Part shown: positions 36,880-44,978 of the stretch, one piece after another
Layout of the letters: every line of letters starts with the position of its first letter
Numbering within the stretch: position 1 is the first letter of the stretch
From: DAOUBP01 sp964513075
Lineage (GTDB): Bacteria > Chloroflexota > Anaerolineae > CG2-30-64-16
DNA length: 48,322 nucleotides
Assembly: GCA_964513075.1 (NCBI GenBank)
Contig: CAZELR010000033.1
Location: 1 to 48,322 of the forward strand
Reading direction: 5' to 3'
The notes under the pieces: generated by a model
Seen by the model: the letters and a program-made list of their open reading frames with translations, nothing else
What the model was told of the DNA's origin: nothing
Database searches by the model: none
Position numbers and translations under genes: made by a program

Positions 36880-37842
36880 TCAACGGCGGGGATAGGTGGG
36901 GGTGAGTATCTCGCGCTGCAAAATCTCGCCCAGGCGCGCTAGATCGCCGCCGGTCACCACGACGATGCGCGCCGCGTGTGCTTGCGTCAAGAATTGCGCC
37001 CAGGGGTCGATGCCGTCCGGCGCGCGCGCGGGCTGGGTCTGATCGGTGATATAGAGGCGGACGCAATACCGGCCGCCGAGACGCTCAGCAACCGTTTCCA
37101 ACTCGTCCAGATGCACCTTGTTGCGGGCATCCTTGCCAGTCTTGCACGATGCGATCAGCGCCATACCGTGCCGCACCCCGATGAAGTCGATCTCACGGCC
37201 AGCCTCCACGAATTTAAAGCGCAAGCCCTGCCGGCACTCATCGAACAGCGGTTGGCCCGCATAGCGCAAGGTCTGCGCGGCCTGCCACACGTAGTGTTCC
37301 AGCCATTGACCACCGTCATCATGCGCCGGTGGTCGGTGCCGCGAGTCCGGCCGCAAGTCGTAGAACGCCAGATAGGTGTCGACTGAGACTTTGATCGCCA
37401 GCGGCGCGGTCGCTTCTGGATCGGTGAGGTCGATGGCTTCGCTGTTGTTGGTGTTTATGTAATAGAGCGGGCAGGCAGCCTGCTTGGCGGCTTCATAACC
37501 GGCAATGCTCATCGGCAGCGGCGCGCCGGTGGCGCTGATGCAGGGCGCCAGATCGGGCGCCGCGGCCAGCGCGTGTTCGATGGCGCGCCGGGTTTCGGCG
37601 CTGCGATAGGGATGAACCAGGCGGTGTTCACCGAGGTCCACAAAGCGGACGCGCGGGAGCATGCGCCGGAGCGTCCGCTCCACTTCGGGCACATCTTTCT
37701 GCGAATCGCGTGAAGCGATCAGCGCGATCTGCTGCGGCTGAAGCTGCGCGGCGAGGAAGAACAGGCCGGACGGCCGGCCCCCCAACAGCAGCACCAACAA
37801 CTCCGGCCGCGGCGCATCACCCGCACCCGCGCCGATCATCAT
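36880..37842 (-). CDS. CARF - PD-(D/E)XK nuclease, Card1/Can2-like
   Basis: The 320-residue product has an N-terminal CARF domain: LLVLLLGGRPSGLFFLAAQ, then CISATGAPLPMSIAGYEAA near residue 105, in the position of the ligand-contacting TGGTK motif. The C-terminal domain has GREIDFIGVRHGMALIASCKTGKD (about 213-236), the D...xCK core of a PD-(D/E)XK nuclease as in DUF1887/Card1 proteins. These enzymes degrade DNA and/or RNA when cyclic tetra- or hexa-adenylate made by Cas10 binds CARF. GGAGG precedes the ATG. It is the last gene of the effector series, 51 bases after cas6. Confidence 0.85.
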   Translation of the reverse strand: MMIGAGAGDAPRPELLVLLLGGRPSGLFFLAAQLQPQQIALIASRDSQKDVPEVERTLRRMLPRVRFVDLGEHRLVHPYRSAETRRAIEHALAAAPDLAPCISATGAPLPMSIAGYEAAKQAACPLYYINTNNSEAIDLTDPEATAPLAIKVSVDTYLAFYDLRPDSRHRPPAHDDGGQWLEHYVWQAAQTLRYAGQPLFDECRQGLRFKFVEAGREIDFIGVRHGMALIASCKTGKDARNKVHLDELETVAERLGGRYCVRLYITDQTQPARAPDGIDPWAQFLTQAHAARIVVVTGGDLARLGEILQREILTPTYPRR

Positions 37843-37893
37843 CTGCCGCCTCCACGGTCGTTACGCCGCACACATGCCATATCCGCTTACTCG

Positions 37894-38724
37894 CTATATC
37901 CGCCGGCATTGCCCCATCCCTGTCGCCGTCTGCACCCCCACGCCGCTGTACAGCGCAAAATCGGCCAGGATATTGAGCGCCGCAACGGCGTAACGGTCAT
38001 CATCCAGCGCCGTGTACGTCACCTGCCCGACGCCGCCGACGCGCAGCGCGCTGTTCTTGGCCGGCACGGGCTTGCTCTCCAACCGGTAGCGGCTGATCGC
38101 CACCCGCTCGTTGGCAAAGCGGCGCAGATCGGGGTCCAACGCCACCGCGCTGAACGCGTTCCACCGCTCAGTCAGGCTGCCAAACACCAGCCCCGGCAGC
38201 GGCACCGGCACCTGCATCTCCTGCGATTTGAACGCCGTCGGGCTGATAAACTCCAGCGTCACCGCCTGGGGGAGGTGACTCCCGCGTTGCAGGGCGGCGG
38301 CGGCCAAGGTTTCGCAACTGGTTTGGCCCGTCCAGCCAGCGCGCGCTGGGTCGCAGACCGCCTCCAGGACGCGAAACGGCTGCCCGTGCAGCGTCCAGCG
38401 CGCCGGCGGCTGCTCGACCAGCCCGGCCAACAGCGCCCGGCTCACCGGCTCGCTCAGGCCGGTCACCCGGACGAAGTAGCGGCTGCCGGGCCGCACCGGC
38501 ACGCTATCGGCCGGATGGCGCAGTTCCGCTGCCGGTTCGGCCGCCACCAGTCCAGAGCAGGTCAGCGGCTTGGGACCGTCGCTCGCGTGGATTGCCTCGG
38601 CCAGCGCGGGATCCGCTTGCCCCAGCCGCGCCAGCGTCTCCGCCTGCACCGCGCGCCCCAACTCCGGCGGCAGCGTCGCCGGAGCTTCAGGGGTGAGGGT
38701 CAGGAGAATCGAGATGAGCATCAT
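37894..38724 (-). CDS. cas6: Cas6 pre-crRNA endoribonuclease
   Basis: The start at 38724 (MMLISILLTLTP) overlaps the stop of the TM-CARF gene (ATGATG containing TGA). The product is 276 residues. The Cas6 hallmarks are AIHASDGPKPLTCSGL (candidate catalytic His near residue 46), a RAMP-like double ferredoxin layout, and the C-terminal glycine-rich loop YSGVGVQTATGMGQCR. Cas6 cleaves the repeat RNA and leaves the 8-base tag. It is encoded with the effector genes rather than with cas1, and it is not fused to the RT. Confidence 0.92.
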   Translation of the reverse strand: MMLISILLTLTPEAPATLPPELGRAVQAETLARLGQADPALAEAIHASDGPKPLTCSGLVAAEPAAELRHPADSVPVRPGSRYFVRVTGLSEPVSRALLAGLVEQPPARWTLHGQPFRVLEAVCDPARAGWTGQTSCETLAAAALQRGSHLPQAVTLEFISPTAFKSQEMQVPVPLPGLVFGSLTERWNAFSAVALDPDLRRFANERVAISRYRLESKPVPAKNSALRVGGVGQVTYTALDDDRYAVAALNILADFALYSGVGVQTATGMGQCRRI

Positions 38725-39635
38725 GACACCAGGTACGGTGTAATATCGATCAACACCGGTTCCATCTGGCCCTTGGGCACGGGGTCGCCTTTCCAATCGC
38801 GGGCACTGTCCATATATTGCATGGTGCGACCTTCCTCAAGACACGCCAAGGCCGCCCCGATACTCATCAGCTTCAGTCCCCCGGTGATATCGCAGATAAT
38901 GTGTTCCGGTTTCAGCGAAGCCGCCCCGAAGACCCGGTCCACGGCCGCCCAGAGCTGACCGTAATTGCGCGCCGGCACCTCCTGAGTGGCGTGAAACGTA
39001 ACGCCGGTAGCAGGATGCAGGCATTCATACCAGCGCTTCAGGATCTCCCCGAGCCACGCGGAGCCGCTGGCGCCCGCTTGATTCCCCGCGGCCGGCTCGT
39101 CGGGTGAGCCGATGGTCCAACAGTGCTCCAGTTTCGCCTTGGCCAGATGCCATTCCAAAGCCCGTAACGCGGGCTCAAGGTTGGTATTGAGCAGTGCCTC
39201 GAAGTCGGCCGCTCTCAGGTTGCCAGGTTCAGCCTGCGCGATCCAGGTGGCTGCCGCTTGGACCGCCTGCCGTCGTTGGGTGGCCTCCTCTTTTGTGCCG
39301 GTGCTAAAGGGATTCAGCGTGCTGAGCAGGATGATCAGACCGGCCTTGCCTTCCGGCGCGCACACGCTGATCTCCACTTCCCCGCGGTGCGTGCGCCGGC
39401 GCTGCACGTACCATAAGACGACCACCAGCAACGTAATCACAAACACGATGATCCAGTTGCCCGAGATGCCCCACAAGCTCCAGCTGCCCAACAGATTGGC
39501 CAGGGTATTACCGAGCAGGCCCAGGAGAAAGGCCGTCAGCGTCAGAGTGAGGTTAGGCTGGCCAAAGGCGTTCTGGACAAAATCCGTGAATCCCGTTTTG
39601 CTGCGCTTAATTTTGGGCAGGGCAAGCTCGTTCAC
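38721..39635 (-). CDS. Two-TM CARF-domain membrane effector (Cam1-like)
   Basis: A GTG start at 39635 is supported by GGAGG five bases upstream. The 304-residue product has two N-terminal membrane helices (LTLTLTAFLLGLLGNTLANLL and WIIVFVITLLVVVLWYV) followed by RRR. The cytoplasmic part starts VEISVCAPEGKAGLIILLSTLNPF and ends in HIICDITGGLKLMSIGAALACLEEG, the CARF TGGxK motif. Ring-nucleotide-gated membrane effectors such as Cam1 have one TM helix with CARF; this has two, so it is related in plan but distinct. It follows csx15 by 15 bases and overlaps cas6. Confidence 0.85.
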   Translation of the reverse strand: MNELALPKIKRSKTGFTDFVQNAFGQPNLTLTLTAFLLGLLGNTLANLLGSWSLWGISGNWIIVFVITLLVVVLWYVQRRRTHRGEVEISVCAPEGKAGLIILLSTLNPFSTGTKEEATQRRQAVQAAATWIAQAEPGNLRAADFEALLNTNLEPALRALEWHLAKAKLEHCWTIGSPDEPAAGNQAGASGSAWLGEILKRWYECLHPATGVTFHATQEVPARNYGQLWAAVDRVFGAASLKPEHIICDITGGLKLMSIGAALACLEEGRTMQYMDSARDWKGDPVPKGQMEPVLIDITPYLVS

Positions 39636-39650
39636 TCAGACCTCCAGGAA

Positions 39651-40031
39651 TCACCGCCGCGCGCGCGCGTTCTCGCGCACCGTCTGCAGATTGAGCACCT
39701 CTGCTACTTCGAAACGCGGCGGCACGCTCTCGGCCACCGGCCGCAGCCGCACGATCGCCGGGAAATAGCCCATGCGGCCGTGCAGCTCGGCCAGCAGCAC
39801 CGCGGTGATGAAGTTCAGCGCCGGCGGCACGACAAGAAATGGCAAGGTCTGCCACTCCTCGGCCGCTAGCGAGACCTGGGCCAGCATGGTCGCCACCTGC
39901 GGCACGAACGGCTGCGCCGTGTCGAACTGCACCGGCACGGCGATCACGCGCTCCACCCCCGCGCCGATCAGCGCCTCAAGCTGGCTGAGCTGGGCGGGGG
40001 TGAGGGGGTGGGAGAAGTTGAGCAAGATCAT
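39651..40031 (-). CDS. csx15: Csx15-like CRISPR-associated protein
   Basis: The start at 40031 (MILLNFSHPLTPAQ) overlaps the upstream stop (ATGA). The 126-residue product contains LNFSHPLTPAQLSQLEAL, VERVIAVPVQFD, EEWQTLPFLVVPPALNFITAVLLAELHGRMGYFPAIVRLRP and a basic C-terminus, which I recognise as the small type III-associated Csx15 family (recall, no search). Biochemical role unknown. A shared CARF-like fold half is suggested by the alternating strands but not shown. A decayed second copy of its 5' part lies at 41402-41487. Confidence 0.72.
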   Translation of the reverse strand: MILLNFSHPLTPAQLSQLEALIGAGVERVIAVPVQFDTAQPFVPQVATMLAQVSLAAEEWQTLPFLVVPPALNFITAVLLAELHGRMGYFPAIVRLRPVAESVPPRFEVAEVLNLQTVRENARARR

Positions 40032-40588
40032 ATTGCCTCGTCCGCTTCTGGCAGGAAATCCCAATAGATCTCCTCCAGCCCGTCGTGAAACCCCCAACCA
40101 ATGCTGCCTGTATCCCGGACGATCTTGGCAAAACGGGGGCGAAGCGACTCGATCTGCGCTGGGTCTGAGAGCTTCTGGGCCAGTTGTGCTGCGCGATTAT
40201 AAACGGCTAGTAAGCTCTCGTAGAACGGCGCGTCGATATCGCCGTAGCTGTTGGTGCAGATCACGCCTTGTTCCATATAGAAAAGCATGAAGTCAATGAC
40301 CTGGAGTGGATCGGCGCACGCCTTCTTGAAATCGTTTAGCGCCTTGCGCGCCGCGGCCAATTGCAGGCTCGGCATCCCGAGGTCAGGGTTGAACACCTGG
40401 CGGACGACCCGGCGATAGGGCGCGGCCAACTCCTCCGGCGTCGCGGCCAGGAAACGGGTGGACAGGAAGACCTTATTGTCGGCGTTCAACGCATAGAGGT
40501 CGCGCAGAAGTGCCAGCAGCGCGTCCTTATCCAGGGCGCTGAGGCGACTCTTGAGGTTGGACCAGGCTGGAACAGGTTGGGTGGGCAT
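40028..40588 (-). CDS. DUF6155-like small helical protein
   Basis: The 186-residue product is almost all helical: LKSRLSALDKDALLALLRDLYALNADNKVFLSTRFL resembles the opening of DUF6155 proteins (recall, moderate certainty). The middle has VIDFMLFYMEQGVICTNSYGDIDAPFYESL, and the end is IGWGFHDGLEEIYWDFL. No catalytic motif stands out. It lies 11 bases after the PIN toxin gene and is coupled to csx15 by ATGA overlap. It might be a third member of the toxin-antitoxin insertion or a CRISPR accessory gene. Confidence 0.55.
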   Translation of the reverse strand: MPTQPVPAWSNLKSRLSALDKDALLALLRDLYALNADNKVFLSTRFLAATPEELAAPYRRVVRQVFNPDLGMPSLQLAAARKALNDFKKACADPLQVIDFMLFYMEQGVICTNSYGDIDAPFYESLLAVYNRAAQLAQKLSDPAQIESLRPRFAKIVRDTGSIGWGFHDGLEEIYWDFLPEADEAI

Positions 40589-40599
40589 AGGTCATCAAC

Positions 40600-41046
40600 T
40601 CACGAGTCGGTCAAGCGTTGGCGCAACCAGGCTAGGCAGTCGCCAGGTGACCCCACCTTGCAGGGCAGTGCGTCCAACCTGGGATTGCGCAGCAAATGCT
40701 CCTGATCGTGCGTTACGAGATAATCCGCCTGGGAGGCGAGCGCCTCAGCCACGACCCGGGTATCGGGCGCATAATCCACGACCGCGGCGGCGCGCGCCTG
40801 CTGCTCAACATTGGCCATAGGCCCTACTTGCACTTGCGCCTGGTGCAGCAGGGCAGCCAGCAGGGGAAGCAGATCAGGCGACTTGCGCCGAAACACCTCA
40901 TCGGCCTCCTGCAACACGGCCGGCCCAACCCAGACCTGGATGGCTCCTGCCTCGCTGAGCTTCAGGATCGCGCGCGCGCCGCCTGTAGCTGACATCACCG
41001 CTGCGAAGAGTGCGCTGGTGTCCAGGAAGACGCGCGCCTCAGGCAT
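40600..41046 (-). CDS. PIN-domain RNase toxin
   Basis: The start at 41046 (MPEARVFLDTSALFAAV) lies inside the antitoxin's last codons (8-base overlap). The 148-residue product has PIN acids at FLDTSAL, an E in QEADEVF, an aspartate in YAPDTRVVAEAL and VTHDQEHLL, the normal four-acid arrangement. It is predicted to cleave RNA when free of its antitoxin. Longer upstream frames overlap the antitoxin gene and are unlikely. Confidence 0.85.
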   Translation of the reverse strand: MPEARVFLDTSALFAAVMSATGGARAILKLSEAGAIQVWVGPAVLQEADEVFRRKSPDLLPLLAALLHQAQVQVGPMANVEQQARAAAVVDYAPDTRVVAEALASQADYLVTHDQEHLLRNPRLDALPCKVGSPGDCLAWLRQRLTDS

Positions 41047-41293
41047 ATTCCGCTCGTACTTCGTGTAATATTTGCAGCATGGAGGCCAGCGTCTCGTCTC
41101 GCTCGGCCAACGCGGTCGCGATGCGGTCAGCCAGTGCATCCACCTGCGACGGTCGCAGGCTGAGCACAAACACGCCATCCAGGTCCAGCAGGGTCATCTG
41201 CTGACCAGGCTCGATGTTGTGCGCCTTGCGCACCTCTTTGGGCAAAGTCACCAGGCCACGTTGGGCGACCTGCACGGTGAAAGTTGTTTGCAT
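41039..41293 (-). CDS. AbrB/MazE-fold antitoxin
   Basis: The 84-residue product has an N-terminal swapped-hairpin AbrB/SpoVT fold: FTVQVAQRGLVTLPKEVRKAHNIEPGQQMTLLDLDGVFVLSL. The helical tail (DALADRIATALAERDETLASMLQILHEVRAEYA) is expected to wrap the PIN toxin. AAGGAGG lies seven bases upstream of the ATG. A palindromic operator and a consensus promoter lie just upstream, so the pair is probably autoregulated and transcribed separately from the cmr genes. Confidence 0.87.
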   Translation of the reverse strand: MQTTFTVQVAQRGLVTLPKEVRKAHNIEPGQQMTLLDLDGVFVLSLRPSQVDALADRIATALAERDETLASMLQILHEVRAEYA

Positions 41294-41318
41294 CGCGATA
41301 CCTCCTTCTGAAACACTG

Positions 41319-41370
41319 ACGATCTGATCGTCTGATTGTCAGTATAGCAGAAATAGAATGCTCCGTCAAC
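41319..41370 (-). promoter_or_regulatory. Toxin-antitoxin promoter and palindromic operator
   Basis: On the minus strand TTGACG (41365-41370), a 17-base spacer and TATACT (41342-41347) form a promoter. Immediately downstream is GACGATC-T-GATCGTC (41319-41333), a perfect 15-base palindrome placed over the expected transcription start. This is the standard place for AbrB-type autorepression. Confidence 0.8.
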
Positions 41371-41401
41371 AACCAGACGGGTTGCCCCGTGCTTGTGCTG
41401 A

Positions 41402-41487
41402 CACGGCGATCGCCCGTTCCACCCCCGCGCCGGTCAGCGCCTCAAGTTGGCTGAGCTAGACGGGGGGGTGGGAGAAGTTGAGAAACG
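41402..41487 (-). pseudogene. Decayed 5' fragment of a second csx15
   Basis: This block aligns with 39936-40028, the first third of csx15. Translated in the matching frame it gives LNFSHPPV, a stop, then LSQLEALTGAGVERAIAV, against LNFSHPLTPAQLSQLEALIGAGVERVIAV in the intact gene. The start codon is lost (ACG in place of the ATG region) and a few codons are deleted. It marks an ancestral duplication. The toxin-antitoxin and DUF6155-like genes lie between the remnant and the intact copy. Confidence 0.82.
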
Positions 41488-41522
41488 TTATTACTGTAGA
41501 TGTTGCGCGTGTTGCGCACCTC

Positions 41523-42587
41523 CTACGGCTTGACCCTGGTTACTTTCACCACCCGACGCCGCCCATCGGGCAGTTCCTCGTATTCGTAATCCACGAACGT
41601 CTTTTCGGCCAGGCTGTCCATGCCTAACGCCTTCCAATCGACCCGCAGCCGCAGCATTGCATCTGCTGCATCCACGATCACTGGCCGGCCGCCTTCGTAG
41701 CGCACCTTACCCTTTCCAGTACTGCGCGGCCGCGAGGGTTCGCTTTTTTCCCGCTCGGCAACCGGCCAACTGGAAGCACCGCGCGGTGCGATCGGCGGTG
41801 TAGCCCTACTAACTTCCTCGAAGTAACCGTAGCCGGCTGTAGTCTTGGCGCCTGCACCCAGTTCCTTTAGCCCTCCTTCAAGCCATTGCCGAGCCAGGGC
41901 CAGAAGGCGCAATCCCGTCTCATCCAACTCAGTGCGCCAACCGACCGCGAACGCAATTTCAGTGCCCGGCGCTACAGTCAGGAAGTAAACCGGGATGGGG
42001 CTTTGCCAGGCGGTCGGTGGCTTTTTGTGCTGGTAATACTCCGGGTAGTGGGGATTCATCACGTCTAGCTCAAGCTTCGGCGCTCGTACAGGAATTGCAT
42101 CGAAGTAGATGGCTCCGCCAGCTTGCGCCATCTCCTCCTTTTCACCCTCTGGGGGCCGACCGAAGATCGCCACCAAGTCGGGGGAATCCGCTTCCAGGCC
42201 CTCAACGAGAAGTGCATAGGCCCGCGCGATTCCCTTGACGCTGCTGCCGGGCAGGATGGGGAAACCGTATCGGCTGAAGGAGAAGCCGACTTCCAACGGC
42301 CCCTTGCGTCCAAGTCCAGCTACGAAGCGCCAATCCGTCTGCAGGGTGAACGGCTCGGCATGCGCCCAGCGCGCCGCTGCTGACCATCGCGCATAGATGC
42401 TTTGCAGTAGGTTAACATCAACGCGCTCGGCGGCCGTTCGCACGGCGTCCAGGCCATCTTTTTTCAGCGTCGCTTGTCGCACCCAATCGGGGGCCAAGCG
42501 GTCAAAAAGCAAGCCGGGATTCTGCGGTGCCTTGCCGCGGTGGACAAGCAGTGCGGCAACCGTAGTCTTCGGGATCGGATAGTCCAT
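41523..42587 (-). CDS. cmr6: Cmr6, type III-B RAMP subunit
   Basis: The 354-residue product has the Cmr6 core: TLQTDWRFVAGLGRKGPLEVGFSFSRYGFPILPGSSVKGIARAYA (about 80-125), matching the Gly-rich GLG and PGSSxKG RAMP loop. It continues to GAKTTAGYGYF near residue 255, the C-terminal glycine-rich motif. About 100 extra residues follow, with a strand-rich KGKVRYEGGRPVIVDAADAMLRLRVDW segment of unknown function. The last backbone subunit of the Cmr complex, it caps the crRNA 3' end. It overlaps the Cmr5 stop by one base. Confidence 0.9.
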   Translation of the reverse strand: MDYPIPKTTVAALLVHRGKAPQNPGLLFDRLAPDWVRQATLKKDGLDAVRTAAERVDVNLLQSIYARWSAAARWAHAEPFTLQTDWRFVAGLGRKGPLEVGFSFSRYGFPILPGSSVKGIARAYALLVEGLEADSPDLVAIFGRPPEGEKEEMAQAGGAIYFDAIPVRAPKLELDVMNPHYPEYYQHKKPPTAWQSPIPVYFLTVAPGTEIAFAVGWRTELDETGLRLLALARQWLEGGLKELGAGAKTTAGYGYFEEVSRATPPIAPRGASSWPVAEREKSEPSRPRSTGKGKVRYEGGRPVIVDAADAMLRLRVDWKALGMDSLAEKTFVDYEYEELPDGRRRVVKVTRVKP

Positions 42588-42988
42588 CAGGCGCCTCCTA
42601 GCTCAGCCTCCGCAAAACGCTTCAGCCAGGCAAGGAAGGCCAGAGCCTCGGCCGTTGCCCGTCGGTACTCGTCAGTGGTCGCGCGTTGCATGATCCACTG
42701 CAACAAGTCTTCAGGCTGAGTGATACCAAGACGCGAACGCACCCATTCATCAACATCCTTCTTCAGGGCCTTATGCTCTGGTTTCCCCTTGGCACCCCAA
42801 AAAGCCAAGACCTGTCCCAGTCCGTTCACTTGGATGTCTGCAGCCGCACTACGCGCTAACTGGCCGTATTCCTTCTTGTGGTTTTCTCTCTTGGCGGCAC
42901 CAACGTCTTCCCATGCGGCTTTGGCCCTCTCCTGTTCGATTGCCCGCTGTCGGCTGGTCGCCGGCTTCTGTGCTTGCGCGACCATCAT
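42587..42988 (-). CDS. cmr5: Cmr5, small helical subunit
   Basis: The 133-residue helical protein has QRAIEQERAKAAWEDVG, QLARSAAADIQVNGLGQVLAFWGAKGKPEHKAL and a closing ATAEALAFLAWLKRFAEAEL, which is the standard Cmr5 pattern. In the complex Cmr5 stacks along the target strand groove. Its ATG overlaps the Cmr4 stop. Confidence 0.9.
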   Translation of the reverse strand: MMVAQAQKPATSRQRAIEQERAKAAWEDVGAAKRENHKKEYGQLARSAAADIQVNGLGQVLAFWGAKGKPEHKALKKDVDEWVRSRLGITQPEDLLQWIMQRATTDEYRRATAEALAFLAWLKRFAEAELGGA

Positions 42989-43890
42989 GCACCTCCCGCA
43001 AATCGCAAAGCCACGACGCCTTGCCCTGTGGTTTCATCGCCACCCAGTTGGATACGCTTCAGTTCTAGTCCCGACAATTGGCCCAATACCTGGCTGGCCG
43101 TCAAGTTGGCCTTATCGGTGCGTGATCCAGTTGCCATCAACGGAGCATAAAGTAGCGTGTCGGTCGGCAGGCTTTCTGACGTCCAAAGCGCTCCGGAAAC
43201 CACCGTTTTCTTAGTCGGATCGAGCTTCACGTGTGTCTGCACCTCGGTGCCGTACTGCACGAAGTCACGGAATGCATCCTCGGGCAGGACACACAGCTTG
43301 TTAGGCAAGGCATTGCGCCAGTAAGCGTACTCACTGCCCTGAGGCAAAGCATTGTCGGCTAACCACTTGCCGATGATGCCCACCACAGCGGCTTGCTGCG
43401 GCGCAAAGCTGAACTCCTCCAACACAACACTGTCTCCGGCTTTAAGTGTGTCGCCGTTAATCAGGCACGCATTCTTGTCCTTGTCGGCCTCCTTCAGCTC
43501 GTCAACCCATCCTACCGTCAGATTGACCATGGCTGCATCGCGGCGGAAGCGCGCCAACGCTTCTGCGCTAGTCACCCAAGCGAAGACTCCAGCTAGTGAA
43601 CGCACGGGGAAGAGCAGAGTTCGTGCATCGGCCACAGCTAAGGCGCCGGCATGTTCACTCGCCTTGTCCGGATCTTCTGGTCCGAAGATTGCCAGATGGA
43701 CAGCAAGGTCGGATAGCTTCTCCTTGGTCTCTGCACGCAGAGCCCCTTTGAGTCCACTCGCATGGACCAAAGGATAGTGCGTCGTCCGGTCCCGTTGGAT
43801 CGGCAAATCAACCGTGCCGAGTCCGCGCCCCGTGCCAGCATGAAGGGGGGTTTCTACGTAAAGAAAGAGCATACGAGTTGCCTGGAACAT
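42985..43890 (-). CDS. cmr4: Cmr4, target-RNA-cleaving backbone subunit
   Basis: The start at 43890 (MFQATRMLFLYVETPLHAGTG) has AAGGAG eight bases upstream; a GTG at 43899 would abut that site. The product is 301 residues. GRGLGTVDLPIQRDRTTHYP contains the catalytic aspartate (DLPIQR, about residue 27) that cuts target RNA every six bases in Cmr complexes. HASGLKGALR is the RAMP loop. The catalytic residue is intact, so target RNA slicing should work. Confidence 0.93.
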   Translation of the reverse strand: MFQATRMLFLYVETPLHAGTGRGLGTVDLPIQRDRTTHYPLVHASGLKGALRAETKEKLSDLAVHLAIFGPEDPDKASEHAGALAVADARTLLFPVRSLAGVFAWVTSAEALARFRRDAAMVNLTVGWVDELKEADKDKNACLINGDTLKAGDSVVLEEFSFAPQQAAVVGIIGKWLADNALPQGSEYAYWRNALPNKLCVLPEDAFRDFVQYGTEVQTHVKLDPTKKTVVSGALWTSESLPTDTLLYAPLMATGSRTDKANLTASQVLGQLSGLELKRIQLGGDETTGQGVVALRFAGGA

Positions 43891-43892
43891 GG

Positions 43893-44978
43893 TTACCACT
43901 CCTTGATGAGAACCTGACCGAAGCCCACTTCGGCTCCAGCACCGTTAGTTAGCGCGAAGTCGCAGAACGCGTTTTGAATCAGATCGGGCTTCATGCGTAC
44001 CCGACCTTCTGATCGGAAGAAGTACACACTGCCAGCTGGTACGAAACGCCGCGCGGGACGGTGGGCGGCAGCGCTCGTGGCATCGGCGGCATAGTCAAAG
44101 CCACCGATGCTCTCATAGTGGCTGATCGCTGCTGCGACCAACTGCACCTCACCCTCGAAGAAGCGCCCCCAATCGCCTTGCCTGGGTTGCCAGCCGCCAT
44201 CGAAGTAGGTTGGCGTGGCGCAATAGACACAGAAGCGCTGTGGGAGCATTTCGGTAGGCGCAGGCCAGGATGGTATTCCTGCAGCCTCGGAGAAGGCTGC
44301 CCCATGTCCTTCGCCACCGATCCGCAGCACCCCGGATTTGGGCCAATTATCGTAGCCCGACATTTGTAGCCATAGGCCGACACCCGGCAACGGTCGAACG
44401 AACTGCACCTCGAATAACGCGCCCTCTCGCACGGTGCGCTTGCCTGCATCATGACCGATGCCGATGCGGGTTTCCATGCAGAACAGTGACTCAGAAAGGG
44501 TTAGCTCGGCTGGCTTCCCTTCGAGATAAGCCAGAAGATTATCTTCATCCAACCAGCCGCCGCCTTCTACTTTTTTGGGTTCACCTAGCGGCATAAGCCA
44601 TTCTGGAGTCATCAGATTACTCAGCACGCCTGTCGGCGGTTCTGTCGGCCTGATCGCTAGCGCTTGTGTTCCATCCACCCAGGCATCGGACGGTAGCGGG
44701 AAGTAACGAATCAGGCGGTTGCCGTTGCATCTGGCGATCAAGGGGCCGCAGATGCGCAGCGCCTTGTAATCGGTCCCTGTCCCCACAGCTGCTGCAATTT
44801 CAGCTTTTTTGCGTAAATCCACCCCCAGCAAGGTGAGCTGATGTGAACGGATGGCACCCTGCATGACACTGGGATACGGCGGAAACAGGCTCTCGGCGCG
44901 GTGGTCGCTCAACGCATCAAAGGGCCGTCCGTCACGAAAAAGCCAGACGTCAATCGGTTCGATGAACAGCTGCATCAT
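43893..44978 (-). CDS. cmr3: Cmr3, crRNA-tag-binding subunit
   Basis: The 361-residue product begins with the Cmr3 signature FIEPIDVWLFRDGRPFDALSDHRAESLFPPYPSVMQGAIRS. It later shows LRIGGEGHGAAFSEA and ends in GAGAEVGFGQVLIKEW, the RAMP glycine-rich motif. Cmr3 pairs with Cas10 and holds the 5' tag. It starts within the Cas10 stop (ATGATG containing TGA), preceded by GGAGG. Confidence 0.92.
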   Translation of the reverse strand: MMQLFIEPIDVWLFRDGRPFDALSDHRAESLFPPYPSVMQGAIRSHQLTLLGVDLRKKAEIAAAVGTGTDYKALRICGPLIARCNGNRLIRYFPLPSDAWVDGTQALAIRPTEPPTGVLSNLMTPEWLMPLGEPKKVEGGGWLDEDNLLAYLEGKPAELTLSESLFCMETRIGIGHDAGKRTVREGALFEVQFVRPLPGVGLWLQMSGYDNWPKSGVLRIGGEGHGAAFSEAAGIPSWPAPTEMLPQRFCVYCATPTYFDGGWQPRQGDWGRFFEGEVQLVAAAISHYESIGGFDYAADATSAAAHRPARRFVPAGSVYFFRSEGRVRMKPDLIQNAFCDFALTNGAGAEVGFGQVLIKEW

